Shown piece by piece: positions 1-8,167 of a DNA stretch of 64,000 bases. Origin of the DNA: Candidatus Gastranaerophilales bacterium (lineage in GTDB: Bacteria; Cyanobacteriota; Vampirovibrionia; Gastranaerophilales; Gastranaerophilaceae); contig CAJUJH010000004.1 of NCBI GenBank assembly GCA_910586855.1, forward strand, positions 1-64,000, in the 5' to 3' direction. The translations under genes were made by a program, and so were the position numbers. Every line of letters starts with the position of its first letter. Position 1 is the first letter of the stretch. Under the pieces are notes generated by a model that had not been told where the DNA came from, searched no databases, and saw only the letters and a list, made by a program, of their open reading frames with translations.

Positions 1-73
1 ATTCTTCAGCCAAAAAGCATTTAGCCTGCTGAAAACTCTTTGCACCATACGTGCACAACAAATTTTCTTTCAT
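1..73 (-). CDS. N-terminal fragment of an unidentified protein, cut by the window edge
   Basis: An ATG at 73 on the minus strand, preceded by an AAAGG ribosome binding site, opens a frame that reads MKENLLCTYG and runs without a stop to base 1. Only 24 codons are present, so no family can be recognised. The real stop lies outside the window. It reads away from the gene at 157-876 in the same direction, which suggests co-orientation. Confidence 0.5.
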   Translation of the reverse strand, partial: MKENLLCTYGAKSFQQAKCFLAEE

Positions 74-156
74 AATTAACCTTTACGATAAACAATTAAT
101 AAACAACTTCTCTGTTTACAATATAACACATCGTTCAGGCGATATCAAGAAAATAT

Positions 157-876
157 TTATATATTTGTGCCGTTGTCTTTATCTTTAATATTCTTAAAGG
201 CTTTTTTTGTGCCTTCATTTTCTTTTGCAAGCTTTATTACAAAATCAATTGCTTCAATGTCTCTATGGATAGCTTCTTTTAAGGATAAAATCTCTTCATA
301 GCTTAATAATTGTACATTAGCGTCAATTTCATAATCAAAGATTTTTTTAAATTTTTCCTGAGCTTCATCATCAAAACCGGGTAAACCCATCCTGTAGCCA
401 TACCATTTGTGGAATTGGTGCGCCATTGTGTAAATATTTACCTGTCCATCCCTTAAAACGAACATAGGTTCTGTTTTAAGGGCAAATTTTTTCTCCAGCA
501 CAATGTTTAAAACAAGAGCATTTATGCCTGTTATTGGTGTAATGAAACCTTCCTGTTCGCCTACAAAGGCTAAAAGCTTATCTGCATAAGCTATTTTATG
601 CACCTTTGTACCGTTTTGTTCAATATAATCCAAAAGTGAATTTGGGGTTTTTAAATTTTGCGTAACAATTTCTTTGACTTCTTCATTTAGCTTTTTCTTA
701 TTTTGTTCCGTTTTTGAATTTAGGGTAAGTTTAATCCCGGCTTGAGTGTGAGTTTTTGTTGTGGAATTTGTAACAGAATATTTTACATCTGCAAGATATT
801 TTTTATATTTTTTTGCATAAAATTTTTCTTGGCAGATAAAAATCCATTCCGTGATTTTTTTAATCAATTGTTCCAT
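157..876 (-). CDS. hypothetical protein, 239 aa
   Basis: A complete frame from ATG to stop that I do not recognise. The N-terminal 30 residues are basic and aromatic. Residues of about 50-75 are lysine- and glutamine-rich and probably helical. The middle holds a hydrophobic stretch around ITGINALVLNIVL, followed by a MAHQFHKWYGYRMGLPGFDDEA segment that looks like the best conserved part. There is no signal peptide and no convincing membrane segment, so a cytoplasmic protein is likely. It lies downstream of pgk in the same direction but is separated from it by a strong terminator, so it probably has its own promoter in the 80 bases upstream. The product could be specific to this lineage. Confidence 0.6.
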   Translation of the reverse strand: MEQLIKKITEWIFICQEKFYAKKYKKYLADVKYSVTNSTTKTHTQAGIKLTLNSKTEQNKKKLNEEVKEIVTQNLKTPNSLLDYIEQNGTKVHKIAYADKLLAFVGEQEGFITPITGINALVLNIVLEKKFALKTEPMFVLRDGQVNIYTMAHQFHKWYGYRMGLPGFDDEAQEKFKKIFDYEIDANVQLLSYEEILSLKEAIHRDIEAIDFVIKLAKENEGTKKAFKNIKDKDNGTNI

Positions 877-898
877 ATTTTGTACTCCAATGGAGTTA

Positions 899-939
899 AA
901 AACTCCCTAAGGCGATATTATATCACTTTAGGGAGTTTG
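899..939 (-). terminator. rho-independent terminator of pgk
   Basis: An inverted repeat AACTCCCTAA / TTAGGGAGTT flanks an AT-rich loop, and on the minus strand it is followed by a T-run (GAGTTTTTAA). It starts 30 bases after the pgk stop and separates pgk from the next minus-strand gene. Confidence 0.75.
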
Positions 940-968
940 TTAAATAATGTTAATGATGTAATTAATAA

Positions 969-2165
969 TTACTTATCATCCAATGCTGCAACGCCTGGGA
1001 GTACTTTACCTTCAATAAATTCTAATGAAGCGCCGCCGCCTGTTGAAACGTGAGTGAAATCTTCTGCTTTAGCAAATTTCTTTGCTGCTGAAACTGAATC
1101 ACCGCCGCCAATTACGCTTGTTGCGCCGTTTTTAGTAGCTTCAACGATAGCAGCCAATACTGCTTTTGTACCTTCAGCGAATTTTGGGTTTTCAAAAGCG
1201 CCAACAGGTCCGTTCATAAGAATTGTTTTAGAAGATTTTAAAACGTCTGCAAAAGCTTTTCTTGATTCTTCGCCAGCATCAACCCCTTCAAAACCATCAG
1301 GGATTTCATTGATTTTAACAAATTTGTTTGTGCCGTTTCCTGAAAAATCATCTGCAACTAAAACATCGGTTGCCATAACAAGTTTAACACCTTTATCTGC
1401 TGCCTTTTTCTCAATTGCTTTTGCAACTTCAATCTGGTCGTCTTCACAAATTGAATTACCGATTTTACCGCCGTTTGCTTTAACAAATGTATAAGCCATA
1501 CCGCCGCCTATAATCAGGTTATCAACTTTATCAATCAAGTTTTCCAAAACACCGATTTTTGATGAAACTTTAGCACCGCCAACAACTGCTGTGAAAGGTC
1601 TTGTCGGGTTATCAAGAGCTTCTGATAAGCATCTTAATTCTTTTTCCATTAAAAGACCGGAAACTGCAGGTTTTAAGACTCTTGCAAGTTTAGCAGTTGA
1701 TGTGTGGTTTCTGTGAGCTGCGCCAAATGCGTCATTTACATAGAAATCACCAAGTTTTGCAAGCTCGTTTGCAAAAGTCATATCATCATTTTTTGCTTCT
1801 TCTGCTTTATAGTATCTAATGTTTTCTAAAAGTGCTACTTGACCTTCTTTTAGGTCTTCAACCATTTTTGGAGCGTCTGCAACGTCAGGAATGAACATAA
1901 CATCTTCGCCCAAAACTTTTGATAAATATTTTGCAACAGGTGCAAGGGTAAATTCAGGGTTTTTTTCGCCTTTTGGTCTGCCTAAGTGAGCCATAAGGAT
2001 GATTTTAGCGCCTTTATCTTTAAGATAGTTTAAAGTAGGCATAATAGCCTGAATCCTTGTATCATCGGTTACATTTTTGTTTTCATCCAAAGGTACGTTA
2101 ATATCAACACGTACGAGTGCTTTTTTACCCTTGATGTCACCTAAATCTTTGATTGATTTTTTCAT
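969..2165 (-). CDS. pgk: phosphoglycerate kinase
   Basis: Catalyses transfer of a phosphate from 1,3-bisphosphoglycerate to ADP in the payoff phase of glycolysis, in the cytoplasm. The 398 residues match the normal bacterial length of about 390-400. Visible family signatures are the N-terminal RVDINVPLD substrate-binding strand, the LMAHLGRPKG motif near residue 60, NDAFGAAHR (usual NDAFGTAHR), GGAKVSSKI in the linker, and the C-terminal GGGDSVSAAKKF nucleotide loop. The start is supported by an AAAGGAG site just upstream. It is transcribed alone, with a terminator on each side. It provides ATP for the sugar fermentation to ethanol implied by the dehydrogenase and decarboxylase at 26843 and 29192. 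Nothing unusual. Confidence 0.98.
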   Translation of the reverse strand: MKKSIKDLGDIKGKKALVRVDINVPLDENKNVTDDTRIQAIMPTLNYLKDKGAKIILMAHLGRPKGEKNPEFTLAPVAKYLSKVLGEDVMFIPDVADAPKMVEDLKEGQVALLENIRYYKAEEAKNDDMTFANELAKLGDFYVNDAFGAAHRNHTSTAKLARVLKPAVSGLLMEKELRCLSEALDNPTRPFTAVVGGAKVSSKIGVLENLIDKVDNLIIGGGMAYTFVKANGGKIGNSICEDDQIEVAKAIEKKAADKGVKLVMATDVLVADDFSGNGTNKFVKINEIPDGFEGVDAGEESRKAFADVLKSSKTILMNGPVGAFENPKFAEGTKAVLAAIVEATKNGATSVIGGGDSVSAAKKFAKAEDFTHVSTGGGASLEFIEGKVLPGVAALDDK

Positions 2166-2268
2166 AATGGTAATTTCTCCTTTTTATGTCCGTTTTTATA
2201 TTTGCGGATTAAAATTTATATTCTCAAAAATCATTATATTAAAAAGAAAGCCAATCTTCAATATTCAT

Positions 2269-2298
2269 TAAAAACGGGACAATAATGTCCCGTTTTTA
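2269..2298 (-). terminator. rho-independent terminator, probably bidirectional
   Basis: A perfect 11-bp stem (AAAAACGGGAC with GTCCCGTTTTT) and a six-base loop, with T-runs in both directions. It lies just past the stop of the minus-strand gene at 2320-2730 and insulates it from pgk. Confidence 0.8.
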
Positions 2299-2319
2299 AT
2301 GAAAAAAACTTATAAAAAT

Positions 2320-2730
2320 TTACTTTGACATACCTGCTGCAATGCCGGCTGCTAAAATAATAAAAATACCAAGGATGAATCCTAAAACGGCACCGACTAT
2401 TAAAAGAATTACCCCTGCTTTTACCCAGGTTTTTTGCACGTTTTCAAAATGTTCAATACTGTCCCATTTTTTATTTTGCCATGCCCATTCATTTCCCTTT
2501 AAGCCAAACCAAATACTGCAGCCAAGAGGGGCTAAGGCGCCGATTACAGGGATAAAAGCAAGGATAGAGGCAGCAAATATAACAAATGTTATATAAGTAT
2601 TATTTCCAAGACCCCAAATCCAGTTTAATAAAAAGGCACCCCAGTTGAATTTTTTAGCTAAAGCTTCCGGCAATTGGGCATTTACCCCCTCACCTGAATT
2701 GTTTACAAAATTTTGTATTTCATCTGACAT
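2320..2730 (-). CDS. small membrane protein with FNWGAF...GNEWAW motif, 136 aa
   Basis: A small integral membrane protein. About 25 hydrophilic residues lead into KKFNWGAFLLNWIWGLGN, followed by hydrophobic segments around residues 45-80 and 105-130. A cytoplasmic loop carries the GNEWAWQNKKW motif. The same two motifs occur in the neighbour at 2754-3944, so the two are paralogues in tandem, 23 bp apart and probably co-transcribed. The pattern is common in small membrane proteins of unknown function (DUF2628-like in layout). I see no catalytic residues. The function is unknown. The start has a weak AAAGAGGG-type site. Confidence 0.75.
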   Translation of the reverse strand: MSDEIQNFVNNSGEGVNAQLPEALAKKFNWGAFLLNWIWGLGNNTYITFVIFAASILAFIPVIGALAPLGCSIWFGLKGNEWAWQNKKWDSIEHFENVQKTWVKAGVILLIVGAVLGFILGIFIILAAGIAAGMSK

Positions 2731-2753
2731 AAATTTCCCTCTTTCTTTTAAAA

Positions 2754-3944
2754 TTACTTAACCGTTGGTTTATAAAATTTATATGCCGTAAATGCTGCTT
2801 TCATAATTTCTTTAAAATCAGCATTATTATTTATTGATTTTTCAAGAGTAAATTCTCCTAAAAGCTCATTATTTTTTGAATTATAAATTTTTGTTCTCGG
2901 TAATTCGGTTTTTTTAGAATAAGATTTACCAGGGTACTTTTTCATTCTTTCAAGTGCAGCTGCAGTTGCTGCCATATCAAATGTATCTTTTTTATCGCCG
3001 AATGAATAACCTGCCCAATCGCCAGGTAAAATGTAGAATTTATTTTCATTCTTTTCAATTTTATAAGATTCAAAATATATTGAATTATAAGCTATTATTA
3101 CATCCGCGATTTTTTCCAAAGTAGGTGAAGCTTTAGAAGGAGATGAACTCATTTCTTTGGTTATAACAAATGCAAAAGAAAAAGCCAAAACCAAGATAAT
3201 TGATAAATAAATTATGGGCAGAATAACCATTTTCAAAACAATAAATACTATTGTTTGAATATCTTGAGATTTCCTGAATTTTTCATCACTTTCCCATTTT
3301 TTGTTTTTGTATGCCCATTCGTTTCCTTTAAGTCCGCATATTAGTGCATAATAAAGCCCTGCAGGAGTTAGTCCTAAAAGAAATATCCATAAAGTTTTAT
3401 ATGATTTATTAAATAACCCCCAAATCCATGTGCCAAAAAATGCCCCCCAGTTGAAGGTTTTTGTAAAATCGTACGGGTATTTGCCGGTTATTGTTCCTTT
3501 TTTGCAAAGCAAAAATAAGCCTAAAATAAAAATGATAATACCAAGTGTGCATAATATTGGAAATGGCAAAAAAATTGCAGCGGGCTGAAATACAAAAAGC
3601 ATTGAAACAACTGTATTTATGCTTTTATTTACTTTGCCGTTTATATCGTTTAAGCGTCTTACAATGTTTGAGATAAAAATAAATAAGCAAACCGTTGAAA
3701 CCAAGACATACCAAAGTTTTAATAAAATTGGCATACCGGAAAAAAGCTTAACATAATTAAAAGCATCTCCCATAGTCTCCATATTTGATAATAAAGACCA
3801 TGTTACAGGAATTGTAGCAAGAGTGCTTATTATAGCTGTATACAAAATATTTATAAAATAATCACGTCTGCCTATAATGCCTTCAAAACCGATAAAATCG
3901 GTATTTAATCTTAATTTATCCACATTTTCTCCCGTATTTTGCAC
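2754..3944 (-). CDS. DUF805-like membrane protein fused to a FNWGAF/GNEWAY domain
   Basis: 396 residues in three parts. Residues of about 15-145 carry four hydrophobic segments beginning with GRRDYFINILY and ending near the RRLNDING motif typical of DUF805 proteins. Residues of about 160-220 repeat the FNWGAFFGTWIWGLFNKSY and GNEWAYKNKKW motifs of the neighbouring 136-aa protein. After another membrane segment (about 235-265), a soluble tail of roughly 130 residues follows, likely extracytoplasmic. The fusion suggests that the small protein and this one evolved by duplication. The biochemical role is unknown. The gene is 11 bp downstream of rfbA on the same strand, so the surface-sugar genes may be transcribed with it. 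Confidence 0.75.
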   Translation of the reverse strand: MQNTGENVDKLRLNTDFIGFEGIIGRRDYFINILYTAIISTLATIPVTWSLLSNMETMGDAFNYVKLFSGMPILLKLWYVLVSTVCLFIFISNIVRRLNDINGKVNKSINTVVSMLFVFQPAAIFLPFPILCTLGIIIFILGLFLLCKKGTITGKYPYDFTKTFNWGAFFGTWIWGLFNKSYKTLWIFLLGLTPAGLYYALICGLKGNEWAYKNKKWESDEKFRKSQDIQTIVFIVLKMVILPIIYLSIILVLAFSFAFVITKEMSSSPSKASPTLEKIADVIIAYNSIYFESYKIEKNENKFYILPGDWAGYSFGDKKDTFDMAATAAALERMKKYPGKSYSKKTELPRTKIYNSKNNELLGEFTLEKSINNNADFKEIMKAAFTAYKFYKPTVK

Positions 3945-3955
3945 TTATTTGGTTT

Positions 3956-4840
3956 TTATATTTTAATCAAATTTGCCTGTTCGACAATTTTTCTTATATA
4001 AGCACCGTAGCCGTTATTTTTATATTTTTGGCTTAATTTTAAAAGCTGTGCAGAATCAATGTATCCCATTCTGTATGCTACTTCTTCAATACAGGCAATT
4101 TTCATCCCTGTATTAATTTCCATAGACTGTACAAAATTACTTGCCTGCAATAAGCTTTCAAAAGTACCTGTATCAAGCCAGGCAAAGCCGCGTCCTAATA
4201 TTTCAACATCAAGGGTTTTATGCTGTAAATAAATATTATTTAAATCTGTAATCTCTAATTCGCCGCGTGCAGAGGGTTTTAGAGTTTTTGCAAACTCTAC
4301 GACATGTTTATCATAGAAATATAGCCCGGTCACAGCAAAATTTGACTTTGGATGTTCAGGCTTTTCTTCAATAGAAACCGCTTTATTATCTTTGTCAAAT
4401 TCAACCACACCAAACCTTTGCGGGTCATTTACCTGATACCCAAAAACCGTTGCCCCTGTAGTTTTTTGACCTACTGCTTTTAGCATTGAAGAAAACCCAA
4501 ACCCGTGGAAAATATTATCCCCTAAAATTAGCGCCACAGGTGAATTTTGAATAAAATCTTCCGCTATTAAAAAGCTGTCTGCGATTCCTCTTGTTTCAGT
4601 CTGCACTGCATAAGAAAATTTGATACCAAGCTCCGAACCGTCTCCTAAGACTTTCTGAAAATTTCCAAGGTCATTTGGGTTTGAAATTATTAAAATATCC
4701 TTAATTCCTGCAAGCATAAGGGTTGTAATAGGATAATAAACCATAGGTTTATCGTATACTGGTAATAAAATCTTTGAAATTGGCAGACTTGCCGGATATA
4801 ATCTGCTTCCGGCACCTCCTGCAAGAATTATTCCCTTCAT
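3956..4840 (-). CDS. rfbA: glucose-1-phosphate nucleotidyl (thymidylyl) transferase
   Basis: Makes an NDP-glucose, classically dTDP-glucose from dTTP and glucose-1-phosphate, for deoxysugar synthesis. The 294 residues match RmlA length. The N-terminal GGAGSRLYPAS nucleotide signature, KPMVYYPI, the GDNIFHG metal-binding segment and EEKPEHPKSN are all present. The start codon overlaps the galE stop by 4 bases (ATGA), so translation is coupled. No rmlB, rmlC or rmlD lies in the window, so the later dTDP-rhamnose steps must be encoded elsewhere, or the enzyme may serve another NDP-sugar. Substrate preference for dTTP over UTP is inferred from family similarity. Confidence 0.93.
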   Translation of the reverse strand: MKGIILAGGAGSRLYPASLPISKILLPVYDKPMVYYPITTLMLAGIKDILIISNPNDLGNFQKVLGDGSELGIKFSYAVQTETRGIADSFLIAEDFIQNSPVALILGDNIFHGFGFSSMLKAVGQKTTGATVFGYQVNDPQRFGVVEFDKDNKAVSIEEKPEHPKSNFAVTGLYFYDKHVVEFAKTLKPSARGELEITDLNNIYLQHKTLDVEILGRGFAWLDTGTFESLLQASNFVQSMEINTGMKIACIEEVAYRMGYIDSAQLLKLSQKYKNNGYGAYIRKIVEQANLIKI

Positions 4841-5898
4841 AAAATTGCCTCCTTGCTGAAGTTTTCACCGGTTTTTTGTTTGCTATTTGGTGCATTTAGT
4901 GATTTTAAGGTTTTTTCCCATTCATTAGCGTTTTTAATTGAGATATCAAGCGGAGTTTTTGCTTCCCAGTCTATGATGTCTTTCGCAAGTGCTGTATTTG
5001 CTATTAGTTTTGCAGGGTCGCCTTCCCGTCTTCCGTATTTTTTAATTGGGATTTTTCTGTTTAAAGTTTTTTCAACCGCTTCAAATATTTCTTTAACGCT
5101 TTGTCCGTCTCCTGTTCCAAGGTTTATTATTGTGCTTATATTTTCCTTTAAGTATTCAAAGGCTAAAGTATGCGCGCGTGCTAAATCACAGACATCAATG
5201 TAGTCTCTAACGCAGGTGCCGTCTTTTGTTTCATAATTTTCGCCAAAAAGCTTAAATACTTTATTTTCATTTGCTTTTAAGATATTTGGAACAAGATGGG
5301 TTTCAATGTTATGCCATTCACCAGAAATGCCGTCAAAATCTGCACCTATAACGTTAAAATATCTGAATATTGTATATTTTAAGCCGTATGCTTTAGCATA
5401 GTCTTTAATTGCAAATTCAATGGCAAGTTTTGTGTTTCCATAAGGGTTTACAGGTTTTTGCGGGTGTTTTTCATCAATCGGAATATATTCAGGTTCCCCG
5501 TATGTAGCACAGGTGGATGAAAATACTATCTTTTTAACATTATTTTCAACCATAGCGTTTAGAAGGTTGATTGAGCCTGCCACATTGTTATCATAGTATT
5601 TTCTTGGGTTTGCAACGCTTTCATTTACGAGCGAATTTGCTGCAAAATGCACAACGCAATCTATTTTATATGTATTAAAAAGTACATTCAGGGCGTATGT
5701 GTCTTTTATATCCGCGTTTATAAAATCAACGAGAGTGCCTTTAACCTCTTCTTTTAAGGAGAAATTTCTGATTCTTTCAATAATTTCATTATGTCCTGTT
5801 GAAAGGTTATCTAAAATAACAACGTCATACCCTTGTTTTATAAAATCTATTGCGCTGTGAGAGCCTATATATCCCGCCCCGCCTGTAATAAGTATCAT
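4837..5898 (-). CDS. galE: UDP-glucose 4-epimerase
   Basis: Interconverts UDP-glucose and UDP-galactose with bound NAD. The Rossmann signature GGAGYIGSH is at the extreme N-terminus. SSTCATYG and the YGNTK catalytic Tyr-Lys pair follow near residue 150, and VRDYIDVCDLARAH is the usual GalE segment. At 353 residues it is about 15 longer than E. coli GalE, because of a polar C-terminal tail (KQKTGENFSKEAIL) that overlaps the start of rfbA. The pair forms a small sugar-nucleotide operon feeding glycan and lipopolysaccharide synthesis. It may start with recA upstream, since only 22 bases separate recA from galE. Confidence 0.95.
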   Translation of the reverse strand: MILITGGAGYIGSHSAIDFIKQGYDVVILDNLSTGHNEIIERIRNFSLKEEVKGTLVDFINADIKDTYALNVLFNTYKIDCVVHFAANSLVNESVANPRKYYDNNVAGSINLLNAMVENNVKKIVFSSTCATYGEPEYIPIDEKHPQKPVNPYGNTKLAIEFAIKDYAKAYGLKYTIFRYFNVIGADFDGISGEWHNIETHLVPNILKANENKVFKLFGENYETKDGTCVRDYIDVCDLARAHTLAFEYLKENISTIINLGTGDGQSVKEIFEAVEKTLNRKIPIKKYGRREGDPAKLIANTALAKDIIDWEAKTPLDISIKNANEWEKTLKSLNAPNSKQKTGENFSKEAIL

Positions 5899-5920
5899 AT
5901 AGTTTCCTTATTTTTGAGCC

Positions 5921-6988
5921 TTATTCTTTGCTTGCAAGTTTTTCTCTAACCTTTTGCTCAATCTCTTTTAAAATTTCAGGGTGTTCATCTAAAAATTCTT
6001 TTGATTTATCACGTCCCTGACCGAGCTTTTCTTCATTGTAACTAAACCAAGCACCTGCTTTTTTCACAATTTCCATATTAACCGCAACATCTAAAACGTT
6101 TCCTAAAGCGCAGATGCCTTTACCGTAAACGATATCAAATTCTGCTGTTCTAAATGGAGGGGCCACTTTGTTTTTAACCACTTTAACGCGGACTCTGTTT
6201 CCGATATCTTCACCTTCTTTATTTTTAACGGAATCAAAACGGCGGATATCTAAACGAACGGATGCGTAGTATTTAAGCGCATTACCACCCGTTGTTGTTT
6301 CAGGGTTGCCGTACATTACGCCGATTTTTTGTCTTAATTGGTTAATGAATATAACCGTAGTGTTGGTTTTACCTACAATACCGGTTAATTTTCTTAAAGC
6401 TTTTGACATAAGCCTTGCCTGTAAGCCCATTTGCTGCTCATCCATAGCCTTTTCAATTTCAGCCTTTGGAACAAGAGCTGCAACAGAGTCAATAACTATA
6501 ACATCAATTGCGCCTGAACGTACAAGCTCTTCGGCTATTTCAAGGGCTTGTTCGCCGGTATCGGGCTGGGAAATTAAAAGTTCATCAACATTCACACCCA
6601 AATTTTTAGCATATTCAGGGTCAAGCGCGTGTTCAGCATCCACAAATGCTGCAATGCCGCCTTTTTTCTGTGCTTCTGCTACGATATGCTGGGCAAGTGT
6701 GGTTTTACCGCTTGATTCAGGACCGTAAATTTCAATAACTCTTCCTCTGGGTACTCCGCCTACTCCAAGCGCTATATCAAGAGCAAGAGCACCTGTCGGT
6801 ATGCAATCAACATTTACTGATGATTTATCGCCAAGGCGCATGATGGAGCCTTTTCCAAAATCTTTTTCAATTTTATCAAGAGCCATTTTAAGGGCTTTAT
6901 CTTTGCCTTCCCTTATAGCTGCTTCCTCTTTTGTTTCTTTAACTTCCTTTTCTGCTTTTTCAGCTTTAGTTTTGGTTTCTGCTGCCAT
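5921..6988 (-). CDS. recA: recombinase RecA
   Basis: The DNA strand-exchange ATPase and SOS co-protease. Walker A (GPESSGKT) lies at about residues 89-96, later than in most RecA proteins. This is because of a charged N-terminal extension of about 25 residues rich in Lys and Glu. VFINQLRQKIGVMYGNPETTTGG covers the L1/L2 DNA-binding region, and GGNALKYYASVRLDIRR follows. There is no intein, since the core is continuous over 355 residues. The C-terminus is short and lacks the long acidic tail of E. coli. The gene is divergent from kdsA across a 73-bp intergenic region that must hold both promoters. I could not recognise a LexA box there. Confidence 0.98.
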   Translation of the reverse strand: MAAETKTKAEKAEKEVKETKEEAAIREGKDKALKMALDKIEKDFGKGSIMRLGDKSSVNVDCIPTGALALDIALGVGGVPRGRVIEIYGPESSGKTTLAQHIVAEAQKKGGIAAFVDAEHALDPEYAKNLGVNVDELLISQPDTGEQALEIAEELVRSGAIDVIVIDSVAALVPKAEIEKAMDEQQMGLQARLMSKALRKLTGIVGKTNTTVIFINQLRQKIGVMYGNPETTTGGNALKYYASVRLDIRRFDSVKNKEGEDIGNRVRVKVVKNKVAPPFRTAEFDIVYGKGICALGNVLDVAVNMEIVKKAGAWFSYNEEKLGQGRDKSKEFLDEHPEILKEIEQKVREKLASKE

Positions 6989-7061
6989 CTATAATTCTCC
7001 CCATAAACCGGTGTAACAATTTCACTATACTTTAATTGTAATTCATTATATAATAAATTCT

Positions 7062-7874
7062 ATGAAAACCATAATGCTTAATAATTTTGAAATAGGTAAA
7101 GATAAATTAACAATTTTTGCAGGACCTTGCGCCATTGAATCAAAAGACGTTGTTTTTAAGGTGGCTGAAAAATTAAAAAAAGTTTGCGCAGAATTAGACA
7201 TTAATTATGTCTTTAAAGCTTCTTATGATAAGGCAAACCGCTCTTCCATAAAATCTTTCAGGGGTCCTGGGCTTGACGAAGGATTAAAGGTTTTAGCTGC
7301 AGTTAAAAAGGAATTTAACCTGCCCATTGTAACGGATATCCATAAAGAAGAAGAAGCAAAACCCGCAGCTGAAGTGGCTGATGTTCTTCAAATCCCGGCG
7401 TTTTTGTGCCGCCAGACGGATTTACTTGTGGCAGCAGCTAAAACAGGAAAAATTGTAAATATTAAAAAAGGGCAGTTTTTATCTCCAAGCCAGATGAAAT
7501 CCATTGCCCAAAAAGTAATAGATTCTGGCAATGATAAAATTTTAATAACAGAGCGCGGTACAACATTCGGGTACAATAATCTTGTTTCTGATATGAGAAG
7601 TATTAAAATTATTCAAGATATGGGATATCCTGTTGTGTTTGATGCAACGCATTCAGTGCAGCTTCCTGGCGGTGCAGGGGACAGTTCGGGTGGTGAAAGA
7701 CAGTTTGCCCCGCTTTTGGCAAAATCCGCAATTGCGGCAGGTGCTAAATGTTTATTTTTTGAAATTCACCCGGAACCTGATAAAGCACTTTGCGATGGTG
7801 CTAATATGATACCTCTTGATGAAGCGTACGACCTGTTTGAATTATTGAATAAGATATTTAAGGTTGTAAATTAA
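7062..7874 (+). CDS. kdsA: 3-deoxy-8-phosphooctulonate (Kdo-8-P) synthase
   Basis: Condenses phosphoenolpyruvate with arabinose-5-phosphate to give Kdo-8-phosphate, a committed step to the lipopolysaccharide inner core. Signatures: AGPCAIES at the N-terminus, FKASYDKANRSS, GPGLDEGL, TDIHKEEEA, a CRQTDLLVAAA segment with the conserved Cys of metal-dependent forms, and TERGTTFGYNNLVSDMRS. The length of 270 is typical. It implies an outer membrane with lipopolysaccharide or at least Kdo-containing glycans. It is divergent from recA and overlaps the stop of the convergent gene at 7871 by four bases. Confidence 0.97.
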   Translation: MKTIMLNNFEIGKDKLTIFAGPCAIESKDVVFKVAEKLKKVCAELDINYVFKASYDKANRSSIKSFRGPGLDEGLKVLAAVKKEFNLPIVTDIHKEEEAKPAAEVADVLQIPAFLCRQTDLLVAAAKTGKIVNIKKGQFLSPSQMKSIAQKVIDSGNDKILITERGTTFGYNNLVSDMRSIKIIQDMGYPVVFDATHSVQLPGGAGDSSGGERQFAPLLAKSAIAAGAKCLFFEIHPEPDKALCDGANMIPLDEAYDLFELLNKIFKVVN

Positions 7875-8155
7875 GGCTCAATACGCATACCCCATTCTGC
7901 AAGCTTATCTTCGGCTGTTTTTAAAAGCTTTATAAGTTCGGGGAGTTCATCCTTTAAACCTTGTTGTTCTGCTAAATTGCGAAGGTTTTTTAACATTTTG
8001 CATTCTGATAAATATCTTTGCGGTGAATTGCAAAAATCACTTGTTTTCATATCAGATACAAATTTTGTATAGGCAAGTTTCAAGTTTTTATACGGGTCAA
8101 CAGCAGTGCCACTTGTTTTATGAAAAAGATTTTTTATTTTATCAATTCTTGTCAT
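7871..8155 (-). CDS. small cytoplasmic protein downstream of the RTX/calpain-like gene
   Basis: 94 residues, largely helical and lacking signal peptide or membrane segments, with two Cys (FCNSPQRY and ECKMLKN). It begins 12 bases after the stop of the 1228-residue protein on the same strand, with an AAGGATAA ribosome site inside that gap, so the two are almost certainly co-transcribed. I do not recognise the family. The position immediately after a large protease-like effector is where an immunity protein, inhibitor or chaperone would sit, but that is inference only. Its end overlaps the kdsA stop by four bases in convergent orientation. Confidence 0.65.
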   Translation of the reverse strand: MTRIDKIKNLFHKTSGTAVDPYKNLKLAYTKFVSDMKTSDFCNSPQRYLSECKMLKNLRNLAEQQGLKDELPELIKLLKTAEDKLAEWGMRIEP

Positions 8156-8167
8156 TTTTAATTATCC

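Noticed and set aside
6989..7061. LexA operator between recA and kdsA
   Set aside because: Neither the GAAC-N4-GTTC nor the CTG-N10-CAG type box is present by eye.
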